Origin: Flavobacteriaceae bacterium
GTDB taxonomy: Bacteria > Bacteroidota > Bacteroidia > Flavobacteriales > Flavobacteriaceae
Assembly: GCA_028284745.1 (NCBI GenBank)
Contig: JANQRC010000017.1
Span: 124,001-188,000, forward strand
Direction: 5' to 3'
DNA: 64,000 nt
A model generated the notes under the pieces. That model saw only the letters and a list, made by a program, of their open reading frames with translations, had not been told where the DNA came from and did no database searches. Below, piece after piece: positions 26,470-35,944 of the stretch. The number at the start of each line of letters is the position of its first letter. Position 1 is the first letter of the stretch. A program made the position numbers and the translations under genes.

Positions 26470-27624
26470 TTATACAGCGGTTTTTCGGTGAAGAAGACGC
26501 GTCAGTTTAATAGAAAGGTCTGTCAGAACGATCTTTGCGTTTGCATTTCGCTCTATGTGATACATGGCGTCTTGCAACTCCTTCGTGATGTCCATAATGT
26601 TGTTGTCGTGCACAAAAGGCGCAAATTTTTCAAGTTCAAAGCCTGTAACCGAAGGCTCAAAATAGACCAAATCCTCTGCCTTGTAGTTGAGAAGCAGCGC
26701 CTGTCGAAACGTATTGATGCAGAAGGACAAAAACTTTTTTTGAGTCTCTCTCCCCGTTTTAGCAACTTCCTCTCCCCAAGAGATCAGGTCGCGAATGGCA
26801 GTCTTGTTGCCTTTGGCCTTAAAGGCACTTCGAACCCAAGAGACAAACCACTCTTCAAAGATCAAGTCTTCGCTGTCGCGATTCACAAGGTCTAAGGCCT
26901 TGTTGAAGTTTCCGTTGCTTTGGTGCGCAATACGCTGCGCCTCAGATTCATTGACCCCTTTTTCTACAAGCGCCATTTTGATAGCAGCCTCGCTTAGCGG
27001 GGGAAAGTGTACGATCTGGCAACGTGATCGTATCGTATTGATGATCTGATCCTCTTGTTCTGCAATTAGCACGAACAGGGTTTTCTGCTCAGGCTCTTCA
27101 ATGAGCTTCAACAGTTTGTTGGCCGCTGCAGTGTTAAGCTTTTCAGCCATCCAGAAGATCATCACCTTGTAGCCACCTTCATACGATTTTAAGGAGAGCG
27201 ATCTTACAATTTCAGCGGCCTCGTCTACTCCTATTTGTCCTTGTTTGTTGTCTATTCCAAGCAAACGGTACCAGTCAAAAAGATTCCCGTAAGGTTGCTC
27301 GACGATAAATTGGCGCCACTCCTCTAAGAAAAGCTTAGACACGGGGTGTTTCTTTACTTTGTCATTCGTAGCAACAGGATACACGAAATGGAGGTCTGGG
27401 TGAGCCCCGTGCTCAAACTTCAGATTGCACGCCTGGTTTCCCCCTTCGTTTTCTCCCCCAACGTTTTTGCAAAGCACATATTGGGCATACGCCAGGGCCA
27501 TGGGCAAAGTGCCACAACCTTCTGGACCAATAAAGAGCTGTGCATGTGGTATTCTACCATTATCGGCACTTTGCGATAAATGCTTTTTGATATGTTCTAA
27601 TCCCAAGATGTTTTTGAACAGCAT
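26470..27624 (-). CDS. holB: DNA polymerase III subunit delta' (clamp loader)
   Basis: The 384-residue protein has an AAA+ fold typical of delta': AQLFIGPEGCGTLPMALAYAQ in place of a full Walker A (residues about 27-45), KVMIFWMAEKLNTAAANKLLKLIEEP (about 140-165) and an SRC motif in TIRSRCQ. These match the clamp-loader delta' subunit, which normally does not hydrolyse ATP. The ORF is open to 27789, but ATG 27624 gives the family start MLFKNILGLEHIK. It is divergent from pgk. Confidence 0.88.
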   Translation of the reverse strand: MLFKNILGLEHIKKHLSQSADNGRIPHAQLFIGPEGCGTLPMALAYAQYVLCKNVGGENEGGNQACNLKFEHGAHPDLHFVYPVATNDKVKKHPVSKLFLEEWRQFIVEQPYGNLFDWYRLLGIDNKQGQIGVDEAAEIVRSLSLKSYEGGYKVMIFWMAEKLNTAAANKLLKLIEEPEQKTLFVLIAEQEDQIINTIRSRCQIVHFPPLSEAAIKMALVEKGVNESEAQRIAHQSNGNFNKALDLVNRDSEDLIFEEWFVSWVRSAFKAKGNKTAIRDLISWGEEVAKTGRETQKKFLSFCINTFRQALLLNYKAEDLVYFEPSVTGFELEKFAPFVHDNNIMDITKELQDAMYHIERNANAKIVLTDLSIKLTRLLHRKTAV

Positions 27625-27802
27625 ATCACAAAGGAACGTAATTTTTATGGGGTTTCCTATTATGCATTTCGCATAACAGGCGGGGCTTTTCGCTACGATC
27701 TTTTTCTGTGAAAAAGGATTTCCACGGCAATCCCTAACCCAAAACTTTTTAACGATAACGTTTTCAAAACAAAAGATACTTCGTCGCATCTGGAGAAAAC
27801 CC

Positions 27803-27810
27803 TATTTTTG
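27803..27810 (+). promoter_or_regulatory. -7 promoter box TATTTTTG for pgk
   Basis: This exact TAnnTTTG match lies 25-32 bases before the pgk ATG. The rest of the 27625-27834 gap shows no gene. Confidence 0.55.
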
Positions 27811-27834
27811 CCTTCATTCGACATACGACGCCTT

Positions 27835-29025
27835 ATGATAACGATAGACAACTTCAACTTCGAAAATAAAAAAGCCTTGATTCGCGTAGACTTTAACGTG
27901 CCACTCAATGATGACTTCGAGGTCACGGATGCAACAAGGATACATGCTGCAAGACCGACCATCATCAAAGTATTGGAAGACGGAGGAAGCTGTGTGCTAA
28001 TGAGCCACATGGGGCGACCAAAAGGCGAAGTGAGACCAGGACTCTCATTGAAACATATCGAAAAGGCTGTTGATGATATCCTGGGGGTAGATGTAAGGTT
28101 CATCGACGCTACTGTTGGGCCTAAAGCCGAAGAGGCCGCTGCCAGCTTAAAACCAGGCGAAGTGCTAATGTTAGAGAACCTTCGCTTTCACGCTGAAGAA
28201 ACCAAAGGAGATGAGCACTTTGCCAAACAGCTTTCAAAGCTGGGCGATATCTATGTAAATGATGCTTTCGGAACAGCACATAGAGCACATGCTTCTACTA
28301 CGATTGCCGCTAAGTTCTTCCTAGAGAACAAATGCTTTGGGTACCTTCTTGCAAAAGAGATAGAGAGTATCAAAAAAGTGATGGAGTCTGGAGAAAAACC
28401 AGTACTTGCCGTACTTGGTGGTGCCAAGGTGTCATCCAAGATCACCATTATCGAAAACATCTTGGACAAAGTAGACCATATGATCATCGGCGGCGGAATG
28501 ACCTATACCTTTGTAAAGGCGCAAGGAGGACAGATAGGCGACTCTATTTGCGAGGACGACAAGCAAGAGCTGGCCTTAGAGATCCTTCAAAAGGCAAAAG
28601 AAAAGAATGTACAGATTCACTTGCCAGTAGATGTAAAGGCTGCGGATGACTTTAGCAATGGTGCCAACACACAAATTGTTGCAGTAGACCAGATCCCTGA
28701 GGGATGGCAAGGCTTGGATGCGGGACCACGGTCATTCGAGAACTTCAAGCAGGTAGTTTTAGAAAGCAAGACCATTCTTTGGAACGGGCCCATGGGTGTT
28801 TTTGAGTTTGAAAATTTTGCCGATGGCACCATTGCACTAGGCAATTTTATCGCCGAAGCCACAGAAAAAGGAGCCTTCTCTCTTGTTGGCGGTGGCGACT
28901 CTGTGGCTGCTGTGAAGCAGTTTGGCTTTCAAGATAAGGTTAGCTATGTATCTACAGGCGGTGGCGCCATGTTAGAGAGTCTGGAAGGAAAGACCCTGCC
29001 AGGAATTGCGGCGATATTGGGCTAA
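27835..29025 (+). CDS. pgk: Phosphoglycerate kinase
   Basis: The 396-residue protein has the PGK signature [14 protein letters not shown] (about 12-25), the SHMGRPKG loop and the C-terminal nucleotide-binding [13 protein letters not shown]. It transfers phosphate between 1,3-bisphosphoglycerate and ADP in glycolysis. An in-frame TTG at 27808 is discarded in favour of ATG 27835, which gives [15 protein letters not shown] and lies at a suitable distance from the -7 box. Confidence 0.97.
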   Translation: MITIDNFNFENKKALIRVDFNVPLNDDFEVTDATRIHAARPTIIKVLEDGGSCVLMSHMGRPKGEVRPGLSLKHIEKAVDDILGVDVRFIDATVGPKAEEAAASLKPGEVLMLENLRFHAEETKGDEHFAKQLSKLGDIYVNDAFGTAHRAHASTTIAAKFFLENKCFGYLLAKEIESIKKVMESGEKPVLAVLGGAKVSSKITIIENILDKVDHMIIGGGMTYTFVKAQGGQIGDSICEDDKQELALEILQKAKEKNVQIHLPVDVKAADDFSNGANTQIVAVDQIPEGWQGLDAGPRSFENFKQVVLESKTILWNGPMGVFEFENFADGTIALGNFIAEATEKGAFSLVGGGDSVAAVKQFGFQDKVSYVSTGGGAMLESLEGKTLPGIAAILG

Positions 29026-29112
29026 ACCCTTTTTAAAAGCTTTAACAGGCTCACATTGTGGGATTCAACAAAAAACACGATTTTAGCGCTCTTAGCTGAA
29101 GTTGAAATCGTC

Positions 29113-30642
29113 ATGGTGTTCCCAAAACCCCTATTTTTAAGTGTATTCTTTTTGACGTTTGCGGCACTTGCACAAGATTCGTTGACAGTGCAGCAGCGCG
29201 ATACCATTGTCGCGACACCTGTAGTTTCAACAGGTGATGCACAACTTCAAGCAGAGATCGTACAACCTGACACAGCACTGTTCAGAGACGAAGACCGCAT
29301 GGCTGAGATAGATAGTCTTTGGCTTCAAGAACTGTACAGTTCTTCACTATTCGATTCCATTTACAGGTCCGTCACGGACATTCAATACGAAACGATCGAC
29401 TATCCAGAACTTTCCACAGAAACGTTGAAACAACGTCTAAAGACATTGGACGCGAAAACACCTTTCAATGTAGAATACAACCCATCGTTAGAAAGTGTCA
29501 TCAAACGGTTCTTGAAGAGCCGCCAAAAGTCGCTGACGCGCTTGATGGAAGTGAGTCAATTCTACTTCCCCATGTTTGAGGAAAAGCTAGACAAGTATGA
29601 CATTCCGTTGGAAATGAAATATTTGGCCATCGTAGAATCGGCGTTGAACCCACGTGCTAGGTCACGTGTGGGTGCCACCGGTCTTTGGCAGTTCATGTTC
29701 GCCACTGGCAAACAGTTTGGGCTAGAGGTGAATAGTTATGTAGATGAGCGCAGTGACCCCGAGCGGGCCACAGAAGCGGCATGCCAATATCTGTCCAGCC
29801 TCTACAGAACTTTTGGCGATTGGGACCTGGCGTTGGCGGCATACAATTCAGGCCCAGGCAATGTTTCTAAGGCCATGCGCAGGTCAGGCGGCCATAAGAA
29901 CTACTGGAACATTCGCCAGCATCTTCCACGAGAAACAGCAGGCTATGTGCCGATATTTTTGGCAACCATGTATGTGTTTGAATTTGCTGAAGAACATGGC
30001 TACAAGCCAAGGCATTTCGACAAACCTTATTTCGTTTCGGACACTGTAAGGGTGAAGGAACTCATCACTTTTGACCAGGTGGCCGAAAAACTAGAGATGA
30101 AGCTCGAAGCGTTGGAGTTCTACAATCCACAATACAAGCTGAACATTGTCCCAAAGATCGAGGGCAAGAACTATGGACTTCGTCTCCCAAAAGATAAATT
30201 GGGGATTTTCGTGAATAATGAGGATCAAATATACGCATTGGCGAAAGCCGAGAACGAAAGTCGAGAGAAGCCACTTCCCCGGCTATTTGCTATCGATTCT
30301 AAGGTGCGTTATCGCGTGAAGAGTGGTGACTATCTGGGCAAGATCGCCCAGAAATACGGAGTTACGGTCAGTCAATTAAAACGATGGAACGGCCTGCGAA
30401 GCAACAACCTTCGCATTGGGCAACGCCTTACGGTGTTTCCACGCAAATTACCTAAGAATGCGGTGAGCGCGACGACAACGCAAATTCCGCCAAACGCAAA
30501 GACGTATACGGTACGATCGGGTGATTCGCTGTGGAGCATTGCCCAAAAATTCCCGGGGGTAACGGTATCGAACCTAAGGTCATGGAATAACATGAACGGT
30601 GATCGGCTAAAGCCTGGTATGAAACTTGTGGTTGGTAAATAG
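29113..30642 (+). CDS. Lytic transglycosylase with two LysM domains (MltD type)
   Basis: The 509-residue protein has a signal peptide (about 1-20), an SLT/GH23 transglycosylase domain (about 150-290) with the catalytic-glutamate motif AIVESALNPRARS, followed by GATGLWQFM and AAYNSGPGNV, and two C-terminal LysM repeats (about 400-445, YRVKSGDYLGKIAQKYGV, and 464-508, YTVRSGDSLWSIAQKF). It should cut peptidoglycan in the periplasm to form anhydromuramic ends. ATG 29113 is chosen because it opens the signal peptide; the ORF extends to 29056. Confidence 0.92.
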   Translation: MVFPKPLFLSVFFLTFAALAQDSLTVQQRDTIVATPVVSTGDAQLQAEIVQPDTALFRDEDRMAEIDSLWLQELYSSSLFDSIYRSVTDIQYETIDYPELSTETLKQRLKTLDAKTPFNVEYNPSLESVIKRFLKSRQKSLTRLMEVSQFYFPMFEEKLDKYDIPLEMKYLAIVESALNPRARSRVGATGLWQFMFATGKQFGLEVNSYVDERSDPERATEAACQYLSSLYRTFGDWDLALAAYNSGPGNVSKAMRRSGGHKNYWNIRQHLPRETAGYVPIFLATMYVFEFAEEHGYKPRHFDKPYFVSDTVRVKELITFDQVAEKLEMKLEALEFYNPQYKLNIVPKIEGKNYGLRLPKDKLGIFVNNEDQIYALAKAENESREKPLPRLFAIDSKVRYRVKSGDYLGKIAQKYGVTVSQLKRWNGLRSNNLRIGQRLTVFPRKLPKNAVSATTTQIPPNAKTYTVRSGDSLWSIAQKFPGVTVSNLRSWNNMNGDRLKPGMKLVVGK

Positions 30643-30703
30643 ATCACTATGGGCTTTACATCCATAGCTTTCATACAAGAATGAAGCTCTTGTTCGAGTA
30701 CAA

Positions 30704-30812
30704 TGTCATTCCGACAGAGCGGAGCGACGAGGAATCTTATAGCATCGAATCTGTAATGAGATTTCTCTCTTTTGATCGTCACCTAAAAACAGTCGAAGGA
30801 CTCGAAATGACA
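30704..30812. repeat. Inverted pair of REP-like palindromes (BIME-like)
   Basis: Element 1 (30704-30738) reads TGTCATTCCGAC...GAGGAATCTT. Element 2 (30758-30812) is the reverse complement of a TGTCATTTCGAG...GAGAAATCTC version. They lie head to head between the transglycosylase and DUF4837 genes. The rest of the 30643-30871 gap holds no gene. Such pairs resemble the REP/BIME elements mobilised by RAYT transposases, but no RAYT gene is in the window. Confidence 0.55.
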
Positions 30813-30871
30813 AAGCACTTTTGAAATCTTATAATTAACTTATTGCCAAATAATCACTAAAACTTGAACGT

Positions 30872-31849
30872 GTGAAAAAAGCAACCTTCCTCTTGCTCAT
30901 CTTTCTAGCAACCCTTTCTTGTAAAGATGATAAAACAACCTATGCAGAGACAGCCGTTACGGCACAAAGTAGAATGAATCATGTAGTCGTGGTGATCGAA
31001 AACGAAGACTGGACAGGAACCATCGGTGATGCGATACGCAACGCATTGGCCGACCCCTTTCTTGGTGTGATCAACGAAGAGCCGGCGTTCTCACTCAATC
31101 AAATACAGCCGAAAAACTTCAATGGATTCGCCACAAAAAGTAGAAACATCGTGATCGTTGACAAAGACAAGCCAAAGGGCCATGCACATAAGAAAAATGT
31201 ATACGCCCGACCACAAAGCGTTTTTTACTTTGCAGGGACACAAGAGGATGTCATTTCTGAAATTGAAGCAAATGCTGAAAAGATAAAACAGCTGATCAGC
31301 AAGAATGAGATCACGGAAAAGGGAAGGCAGATCGCCAACAGCACGCTAAGTGAAGACAAAAGCCTAGAAGAGAACCTAGGCATCAAGATGAACTTGCCGG
31401 CCATCTATAAAACAGCCAGGGAGGAAGATAATTTCCTTTGGATAGAACGCCCGACACCCAACGGTACGATGAACATATTGGCATATGCTGTTCCGGCAGG
31501 CACCATCACGAACGACTCCACACAAGTACAAAGCATTATTGACACTCGCGATAAGATTGGCAGAAAATACGTTCATGGACGCTTGGAAGGCAGTTATATG
31601 GTCACTGAAAATGTCTTTGCGCCGTATGTCAAAGAGGAGATTATTGATAACAAACCCGCTTTAGAAGCGCGCGGCAGATGGGATCTAAAGAATGGCTTTA
31701 TGGCAGGCCCGTTTGTGAACTACATCATAGAAGATGAGGTAAACGAACGGCAAGTGGTGGTTGAAGGTTTTGTGTTTGCCCCGCAAAAGAACAAGCGAGA
31801 CCTGCTCTTTGAGCTGGAGGCCATATTGCGCTCGACAAAGATCTTGTAG
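30872..31849 (+). CDS. DUF4837 family lipoprotein
   Basis: The 325-residue protein begins with a lipoprotein signal ending in the lipobox TLSC (Cys at residue 17). The body matches the Bacteroidota DUF4837 family: NHVVVVIENEDWTGTIGDAIR near residue 36, NVYARPQSVFYFAG near 110, and a C-terminal GFVFAPQKNKRDLL segment. The function is unknown. It likely sits on the inner face of the outer membrane. The start is GTG 30872, the only codon that keeps the signal peptide complete. Confidence 0.85.
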   Translation: MKKATFLLLIFLATLSCKDDKTTYAETAVTAQSRMNHVVVVIENEDWTGTIGDAIRNALADPFLGVINEEPAFSLNQIQPKNFNGFATKSRNIVIVDKDKPKGHAHKKNVYARPQSVFYFAGTQEDVISEIEANAEKIKQLISKNEITEKGRQIANSTLSEDKSLEENLGIKMNLPAIYKTAREEDNFLWIERPTPNGTMNILAYAVPAGTITNDSTQVQSIIDTRDKIGRKYVHGRLEGSYMVTENVFAPYVKEEIIDNKPALEARGRWDLKNGFMAGPFVNYIIEDEVNERQVVVEGFVFAPQKNKRDLLFELEAILRSTKIL

Positions 31850-31853
31850 AAAA

Positions 31854-31883
31854 GAAGCCGGGAACTCATCTGCCCGGCTTCCT
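31854..31883. terminator. Terminator between DUF4837 and DUF6607 genes
   Basis: GAAGCCGGG (31854-31862) pairs perfectly with CCCGGCTTC (31873-31881). T-rich sequence follows on the minus strand, so it probably ends the DUF6607 transcript, and perhaps both. Confidence 0.65.
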
Positions 31884-31915
31884 GCACTCAACTAAAATTC
31901 AAATAAAGAACTATG

Positions 31916-32824
31916 TTACCTTACAAAAGCGGTGATGATCTTCTTGATGTCTTTCTTTTTCGCGGCATTAGCATCTAATGCAAAAAGATGCTCATAAAGA
32001 CGCTTGTCATCTACTTTGCCATTCAAAGAAAGGTCTTTTGACCTTGAGAAGACCTTTTCCCATTGCTTGCGCACCGTTCCCCACATTTTGCGGTTTGTTG
32101 CCCACCAATCTTGTGCAGCTTTGCAACGTGCAGCGTCCACCTTGTTGTAATAATTGATTCCTTTTTCTTCTGCTAAGACGACATCTTGCTGTCCTGCTTT
32201 TCGAATAACCTTTTTGTTGTCTTGGTCATGCACCCAGCCCTCTTCAGTGATCTCATGACGGTTTCCTCTTACAGTCACATTATAGTCGTTTCGTTTTGTG
32301 TACTCCCTTCGAGGAAGCGGTGCGTCAGTCGTGTTTTCCCAGAAACTTCTACCATCTGCATGAACCCAGGAGGCAGAACCTTCATAGCGGGGACTATCAT
32401 CCACCTGATAGACCTTTTGTGTCCACTGGCCTTGTACTGATTCCACTGGCATAGAAGCATATTTCCAGTTATTGTCCCCATTGAACATGTAAAAGTCCGT
32501 GTTCTCAAATATCCAATCCTGACGCCAATGCTTTACGATGTGTGGCGCATCCGGATTTCCAACGATCAATAGGTGCTGCATTACGACCTTGTTATCTTCA
32601 TCTTCCACCAGCTGAACCCACTCTAGTCCTTCATCATGCTTTTCTTTGGAAGGAACATAGTTTTCATCTTCTGAATATGAGAAGGTTTCCGCAAAGTTGA
32701 AGCTGACCTCATAGCAGCCACACATGTCTTTGATGGCTTTTTGGTCTTTCTCTTTTTTGGTCTGCGAGAAAGACATGATTCCTAATAAGCTTAAAATCAA
32801 TGTATTGAACAATGTTCTTTTCAT
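31916..32824 (-). CDS. DUF6607 family secreted protein
   Basis: The 302-residue protein has a signal peptide (about 1-20, SFS-Q) and the DUF6607 features MCGCYEV at about 34-40, VKHWRQDWIFENTDFYMF (about 97-114), GQWTQKVYQVDDSPRYEG and PLPRREYTKRNDYNV. Function is not known. The gene is divergent from the heme-receptor operon and shares its Fur-like operator region, so it is probably iron regulated and part of the same uptake system. Two close cysteines near the mature N-terminus could bind a metal or form a disulfide. Confidence 0.8.
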   Translation of the reverse strand: MKRTLFNTLILSLLGIMSFSQTKKEKDQKAIKDMCGCYEVSFNFAETFSYSEDENYVPSKEKHDEGLEWVQLVEDEDNKVVMQHLLIVGNPDAPHIVKHWRQDWIFENTDFYMFNGDNNWKYASMPVESVQGQWTQKVYQVDDSPRYEGSASWVHADGRSFWENTTDAPLPRREYTKRNDYNVTVRGNRHEITEEGWVHDQDNKKVIRKAGQQDVVLAEEKGINYYNKVDAARCKAAQDWWATNRKMWGTVRKQWEKVFSRSKDLSLNGKVDDKRLYEHLFALDANAAKKKDIKKIITAFVR

Positions 32825-32854
32825 GGTCTTATAGTTTGTAATTCATATTCGAAA

Positions 32855-32862
32855 CAAAAATA
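32855..32862 (-). promoter_or_regulatory. -7 promoter box TATTTTTG for DUF6607
   Basis: On the minus strand TATTTTTG matches TAnnTTTG and lies 31-38 bases upstream of the DUF6607 ATG. Fur-like box 1 lies immediately upstream of it. Confidence 0.55.
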
Positions 32863-32870
32863 TTATTTTT

Positions 32871-32889
32871 ATTTAGAATAATTAAAAAT
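32871..32889. promoter_or_regulatory. Fur-like operator 1
   Basis: ATTTAGAAT-A-ATTAAAAAT is a 19-base imperfect palindrome (7 of 9 half-site positions fit ATTTAGAAT-N-ATTCTAAAT). It lies just upstream of both divergent -7 boxes, over the likely -33 region of the receptor promoter. Confidence 0.45.
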
Positions 32890-32896
32890 AGTAGAA

Positions 32897-32904
32897 TATA
32901 TTTG
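32897..32904 (+). promoter_or_regulatory. -7 promoter box TATATTTG for the heme-receptor operon
   Basis: This exact TAnnTTTG match lies between the two Fur-like boxes, 29-36 bases before the receptor ATG. Confidence 0.6.
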
Positions 32905-32912
32905 TGCTGATT

Positions 32913-32931
32913 ATTTTGAATAATTCTAAAT
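32913..32931. promoter_or_regulatory. Fur-like operator 2
   Basis: ATTTTGAAT-A-ATTCTAAAT is a 19-base palindrome with one mismatch between half-sites. It covers the expected transcription start and the ribosome-binding region of the receptor gene and ends 1 base before its ATG. The centre-to-centre distance to box 1 is 42 bases, about four helical turns. Confidence 0.5.
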
Positions 32932-32932
32932 A

Positions 32933-35056
32933 ATGAGACCACCCCTTTTTATCTTCTTTTCGCTCTTGTGGTTCGTTTGTCATTCGCAAATCGTAGAGGC
33001 GCAAAAAGACAGTGCCAAGGTTGAGGACCTAGATGAAGTGATCGTCACCGCCACCAGAACTGAGCGCCAACTCTCCTCGTTGCCACTGCCCGTTACCTTG
33101 GTAGGAAAAGAGCAACTGCAACAAACGGGTGTCATTCGTTTAAATGAGATTCTTAGCGAGCAAACAGGGATTATTATGGTGCCTGACTTTACGGTAGGTG
33201 GGCAGGAAGGTGTACAGATACAGGGCATCTCATCTGACTATGTGCTGGTATTGATAGATGGCGTTCCTGTTGTGGGCAGGAGTTCAGGGAATCTAGATTT
33301 GAGTCGCCTAGCGGTTGGTAATATCAAACAAATCGAAGTAGTTAAGGGGCCATCTTCAAGCCTATTTGGTTCTGAAGCCTTGGGCGGAGTCATCAACATC
33401 ATTACCGAAAAACCTTCTTCTGATAGTATCTCGGGAAATGCTTCGCATCGCGCAGAATCGTTCAACGGGCAAAATACAACGGTGAGTTTGGGCCAACAGC
33501 TCAACAGGGTGGGCTACTCCTTTTTTGCAGACCGCCTGAGTACGGATGGCTTTGATCTGTCCCCTGTTTTGGAAGGACAGACCAATGCACCATTTTCAAG
33601 CTATACGCTTCACGGACGGGTGTTCTTCGATGCTTCAGAGAAACTGTCATTCTTTGGGTCAGCCCGCTATTTCCAAAGAGACTTTGATGTAGACCCGAAC
33701 ACGAGTGCCGAGGAGGAGGGGAACCTTCATATTAGAGCAGACCATGACCCGTCGGACAAGGTAACATTTCAATACGAGCTCTATTACACCAATTACGTGA
33801 CCGACGAACTCTCGGTAGACCCGATCGACGATACGGTACTTTTTCAAAATGACTTTGACCAACGACTGCTCAGGCCAGAAGTGCGCTTTAGCTATCAGTT
33901 GAGCCGCAAGGGGACCTTAACTTCGGGAGTTGGAGTGAATTTTGAAAAACTATCTCGTACGTTGTTTGCCGATGATGTTTCATTCGATTCGCAATATGCG
34001 TTCACACAGTACGATTATCAACCGACAAAGAAGTTGAATGTCATAGTCGGCGCACGCTTTGACAACCACAGCGAATATAATTCACAGTTTAGCCCCAAGT
34101 TATCGGTGCGCTATCAGGTCACCGATGAACTGGCCTTAAAAGGGTCGGTGGGCTCTGGCTTCAAGGCTCCAGACTTTAGACAACTGTACTTAGATTTCAC
34201 CAATGCTTTGGGCGGAGGGTATTCCGTATTTGGAAAGGAAGTAGAAGTTGTGGGGATTCAACGTTTGGCAGATGCAGGAAACATCCTTACCGACAGCAAT
34301 GGCGATCTTGCGCTCCAAGTACCACCGGAAGACCTTGGAGAACCCTTGAGCGCAGAGAGTTCAGTGGGTTACAACCTAGGACTTTCTTGTACCGCCGGAG
34401 GCTTTAAAGGAAGTGTCAATGCTTTTAGAAATGACTTCAAAGACCTGATCGACACGCAGGTCATTGCCACCAAAAGCAATGGTGCCAATGTCTTTGGGTA
34501 CATCAACAGGGCACGCGTTTATTTTCAGGGAGTGGAGCTGGATATGAGTTATCGACTGCTCGAAAATCTACGTGTCTCGGCAGGCTACCAGCTGCTTTAT
34601 GCCTACGACAAGGATATAGAAGACCAAGTAGAAGCAGGGGCATTTGCCAGAGACCCTGTCACCAACGAATCGATCAGGATCTCTTCTTCGGAATACTTTG
34701 GTCTAGAGAATCGCTCAAGGCACACAATTAACGGGAAGCTCTTTTTGGAGGCTCCCAAATGGCAAGCTAACGCCAACTTAAGAGTGATCTATCGAAGCAA
34801 GTATGGCCTTACAGATACGAATGGAAATGGCTTTTTGGACGATTACGACACTTCCTTTGCAGATGGTTTTGCCATTGCCAACTTTTCCGCAGCAAAGACA
34901 CTGTTTAAGAACTATCAATTACAAATAGGCGCTAATAACCTTTTCAACTTTAAAGGCACTAACCCTATCTCGAGCACTTTGAATGATGGCACATTCAACA
35001 GGACCCTACTCGATCCTGGAAGACGATTATTTACCCGATTAACCATTCAATTCTAA
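32933..35056 (+). CDS. TonB-dependent outer membrane receptor, probably for heme
   Basis: The 707-residue protein has a signal peptide (about 1-24), a TonB box and plug (about 30-160: DEVIVTATRTERQLSSLPLP, LIDGVPVVGRSSG, VVKGPSSSLFGSEALGGVIN) and a 22-strand-type barrel ending in LTIQF. The FKAPDFRQLY segment (about 418-427) resembles the FRAP-box region of heme receptors. The next gene encodes an HmuY-like lipoprotein, and Fur-like boxes flank the promoter, so heme is the likeliest ligand. A cobalamin or siderophore ligand is the alternative. Confidence 0.85.
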   Translation: MRPPLFIFFSLLWFVCHSQIVEAQKDSAKVEDLDEVIVTATRTERQLSSLPLPVTLVGKEQLQQTGVIRLNEILSEQTGIIMVPDFTVGGQEGVQIQGISSDYVLVLIDGVPVVGRSSGNLDLSRLAVGNIKQIEVVKGPSSSLFGSEALGGVINIITEKPSSDSISGNASHRAESFNGQNTTVSLGQQLNRVGYSFFADRLSTDGFDLSPVLEGQTNAPFSSYTLHGRVFFDASEKLSFFGSARYFQRDFDVDPNTSAEEEGNLHIRADHDPSDKVTFQYELYYTNYVTDELSVDPIDDTVLFQNDFDQRLLRPEVRFSYQLSRKGTLTSGVGVNFEKLSRTLFADDVSFDSQYAFTQYDYQPTKKLNVIVGARFDNHSEYNSQFSPKLSVRYQVTDELALKGSVGSGFKAPDFRQLYLDFTNALGGGYSVFGKEVEVVGIQRLADAGNILTDSNGDLALQVPPEDLGEPLSAESSVGYNLGLSCTAGGFKGSVNAFRNDFKDLIDTQVIATKSNGANVFGYINRARVYFQGVELDMSYRLLENLRVSAGYQLLYAYDKDIEDQVEAGAFARDPVTNESIRISSSEYFGLENRSRHTINGKLFLEAPKWQANANLRVIYRSKYGLTDTNGNGFLDDYDTSFADGFAIANFSAAKTLFKNYQLQIGANNLFNFKGTNPISSTLNDGTFNRTLLDPGRRLFTRLTIQF

Positions 35057-35068
35057 CTAAATACAAAC

Positions 35069-35944
35069 ATGATGAAAACAATCAAGTTACTCGCACTTTT
35101 TGGCTTTGCGCTTTTTTTGGCTAGCTGTAATAACGACGATGATGGTTTGGCAGAGTTCACCATAACGAGCATCAACCCAACCTCGGGCACAGTTGGCACA
35201 GAGGTGATCATCACAGGAGCAGACTTTCCTATGGATGCTTCTGCCATTGACATTAGCTTTGGCGGAGTTTCAGCCACGATCACTTCGACATCGGCTACGC
35301 AGATTGTCACAAGTGTACCATCAGGGGCAACTTCTGGAGAGGTGGAAATCGTTGCCAACGGATTTACGAGGTCTGCAACGAATGACTTTACCGTATTGTC
35401 TGAGCGAGTCTCTGCAACGGTTTCAAATTTACATGCGCCCGCAACGGGAGGTTTTGGTGCTGACACGACCGGACCCTTCACGAAGTTTGACTTTGAGACC
35501 GGCATGAAGACCGATAGCGACACGGAATGGGACATTGCCTTTAGAACTACACAGATCATCGTTAATGGAGGCACTTCTTTGGGCACCGATAGTGAGCCGG
35601 AGCGCAATGGAAATGCCGCAGCGGTGATCATCGATGGTTTATTTGACGAGGTCGCCGTTGCGCCTGCAGTATCCGAGTTTGCGCAAGATAGTGCTGAAGG
35701 ATGGGCGATCACGGCATCAAGCGACCAAGGTTGGTACAATTACAATTTCATGACGAACGTCGTATCACCGCTTCCGGGTAAAGTCTTGGTTTTCAGAACT
35801 AGAGATGGCAAATATGCCAAAGTAGAGATTCTTAGCTACTATAAAGATGCTCCAGTCCAGCCAGATGGTTTTGTAGATGAGGCAAGGTATTACACGTTCA
35901 AATATGTGTACAACCCAAATGATGGAGAAACAAGCTTGCAATAG
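35069..35944 (+). CDS. IPT/TIG-HmuY fusion heme-binding lipoprotein
   Basis: The 291-residue protein starts with a lipoprotein signal (lipobox LASC, Cys near residue 20) and a polar NNDDDG linker. A TIG/IPT immunoglobulin-like domain follows (about 32-112, TSINPTSGTVGTEVIITGADF), then an HmuY-type domain (about 120-288, with TEWDIAFRTTQIIVNGG and GKVLVFRTRDGKYAKVEILSYY). HmuY takes heme from host or environmental proteins and passes it to the receptor. The added TIG domain may extend it from the cell surface. It is 12 bases after the receptor gene. Confidence 0.82.
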   Translation: MMKTIKLLALFGFALFLASCNNDDDGLAEFTITSINPTSGTVGTEVIITGADFPMDASAIDISFGGVSATITSTSATQIVTSVPSGATSGEVEIVANGFTRSATNDFTVLSERVSATVSNLHAPATGGFGADTTGPFTKFDFETGMKTDSDTEWDIAFRTTQIIVNGGTSLGTDSEPERNGNAAAVIIDGLFDEVAVAPAVSEFAQDSAEGWAITASSDQGWYNYNFMTNVVSPLPGKVLVFRTRDGKYAKVEILSYYKDAPVQPDGFVDEARYYTFKYVYNPNDGETSLQ

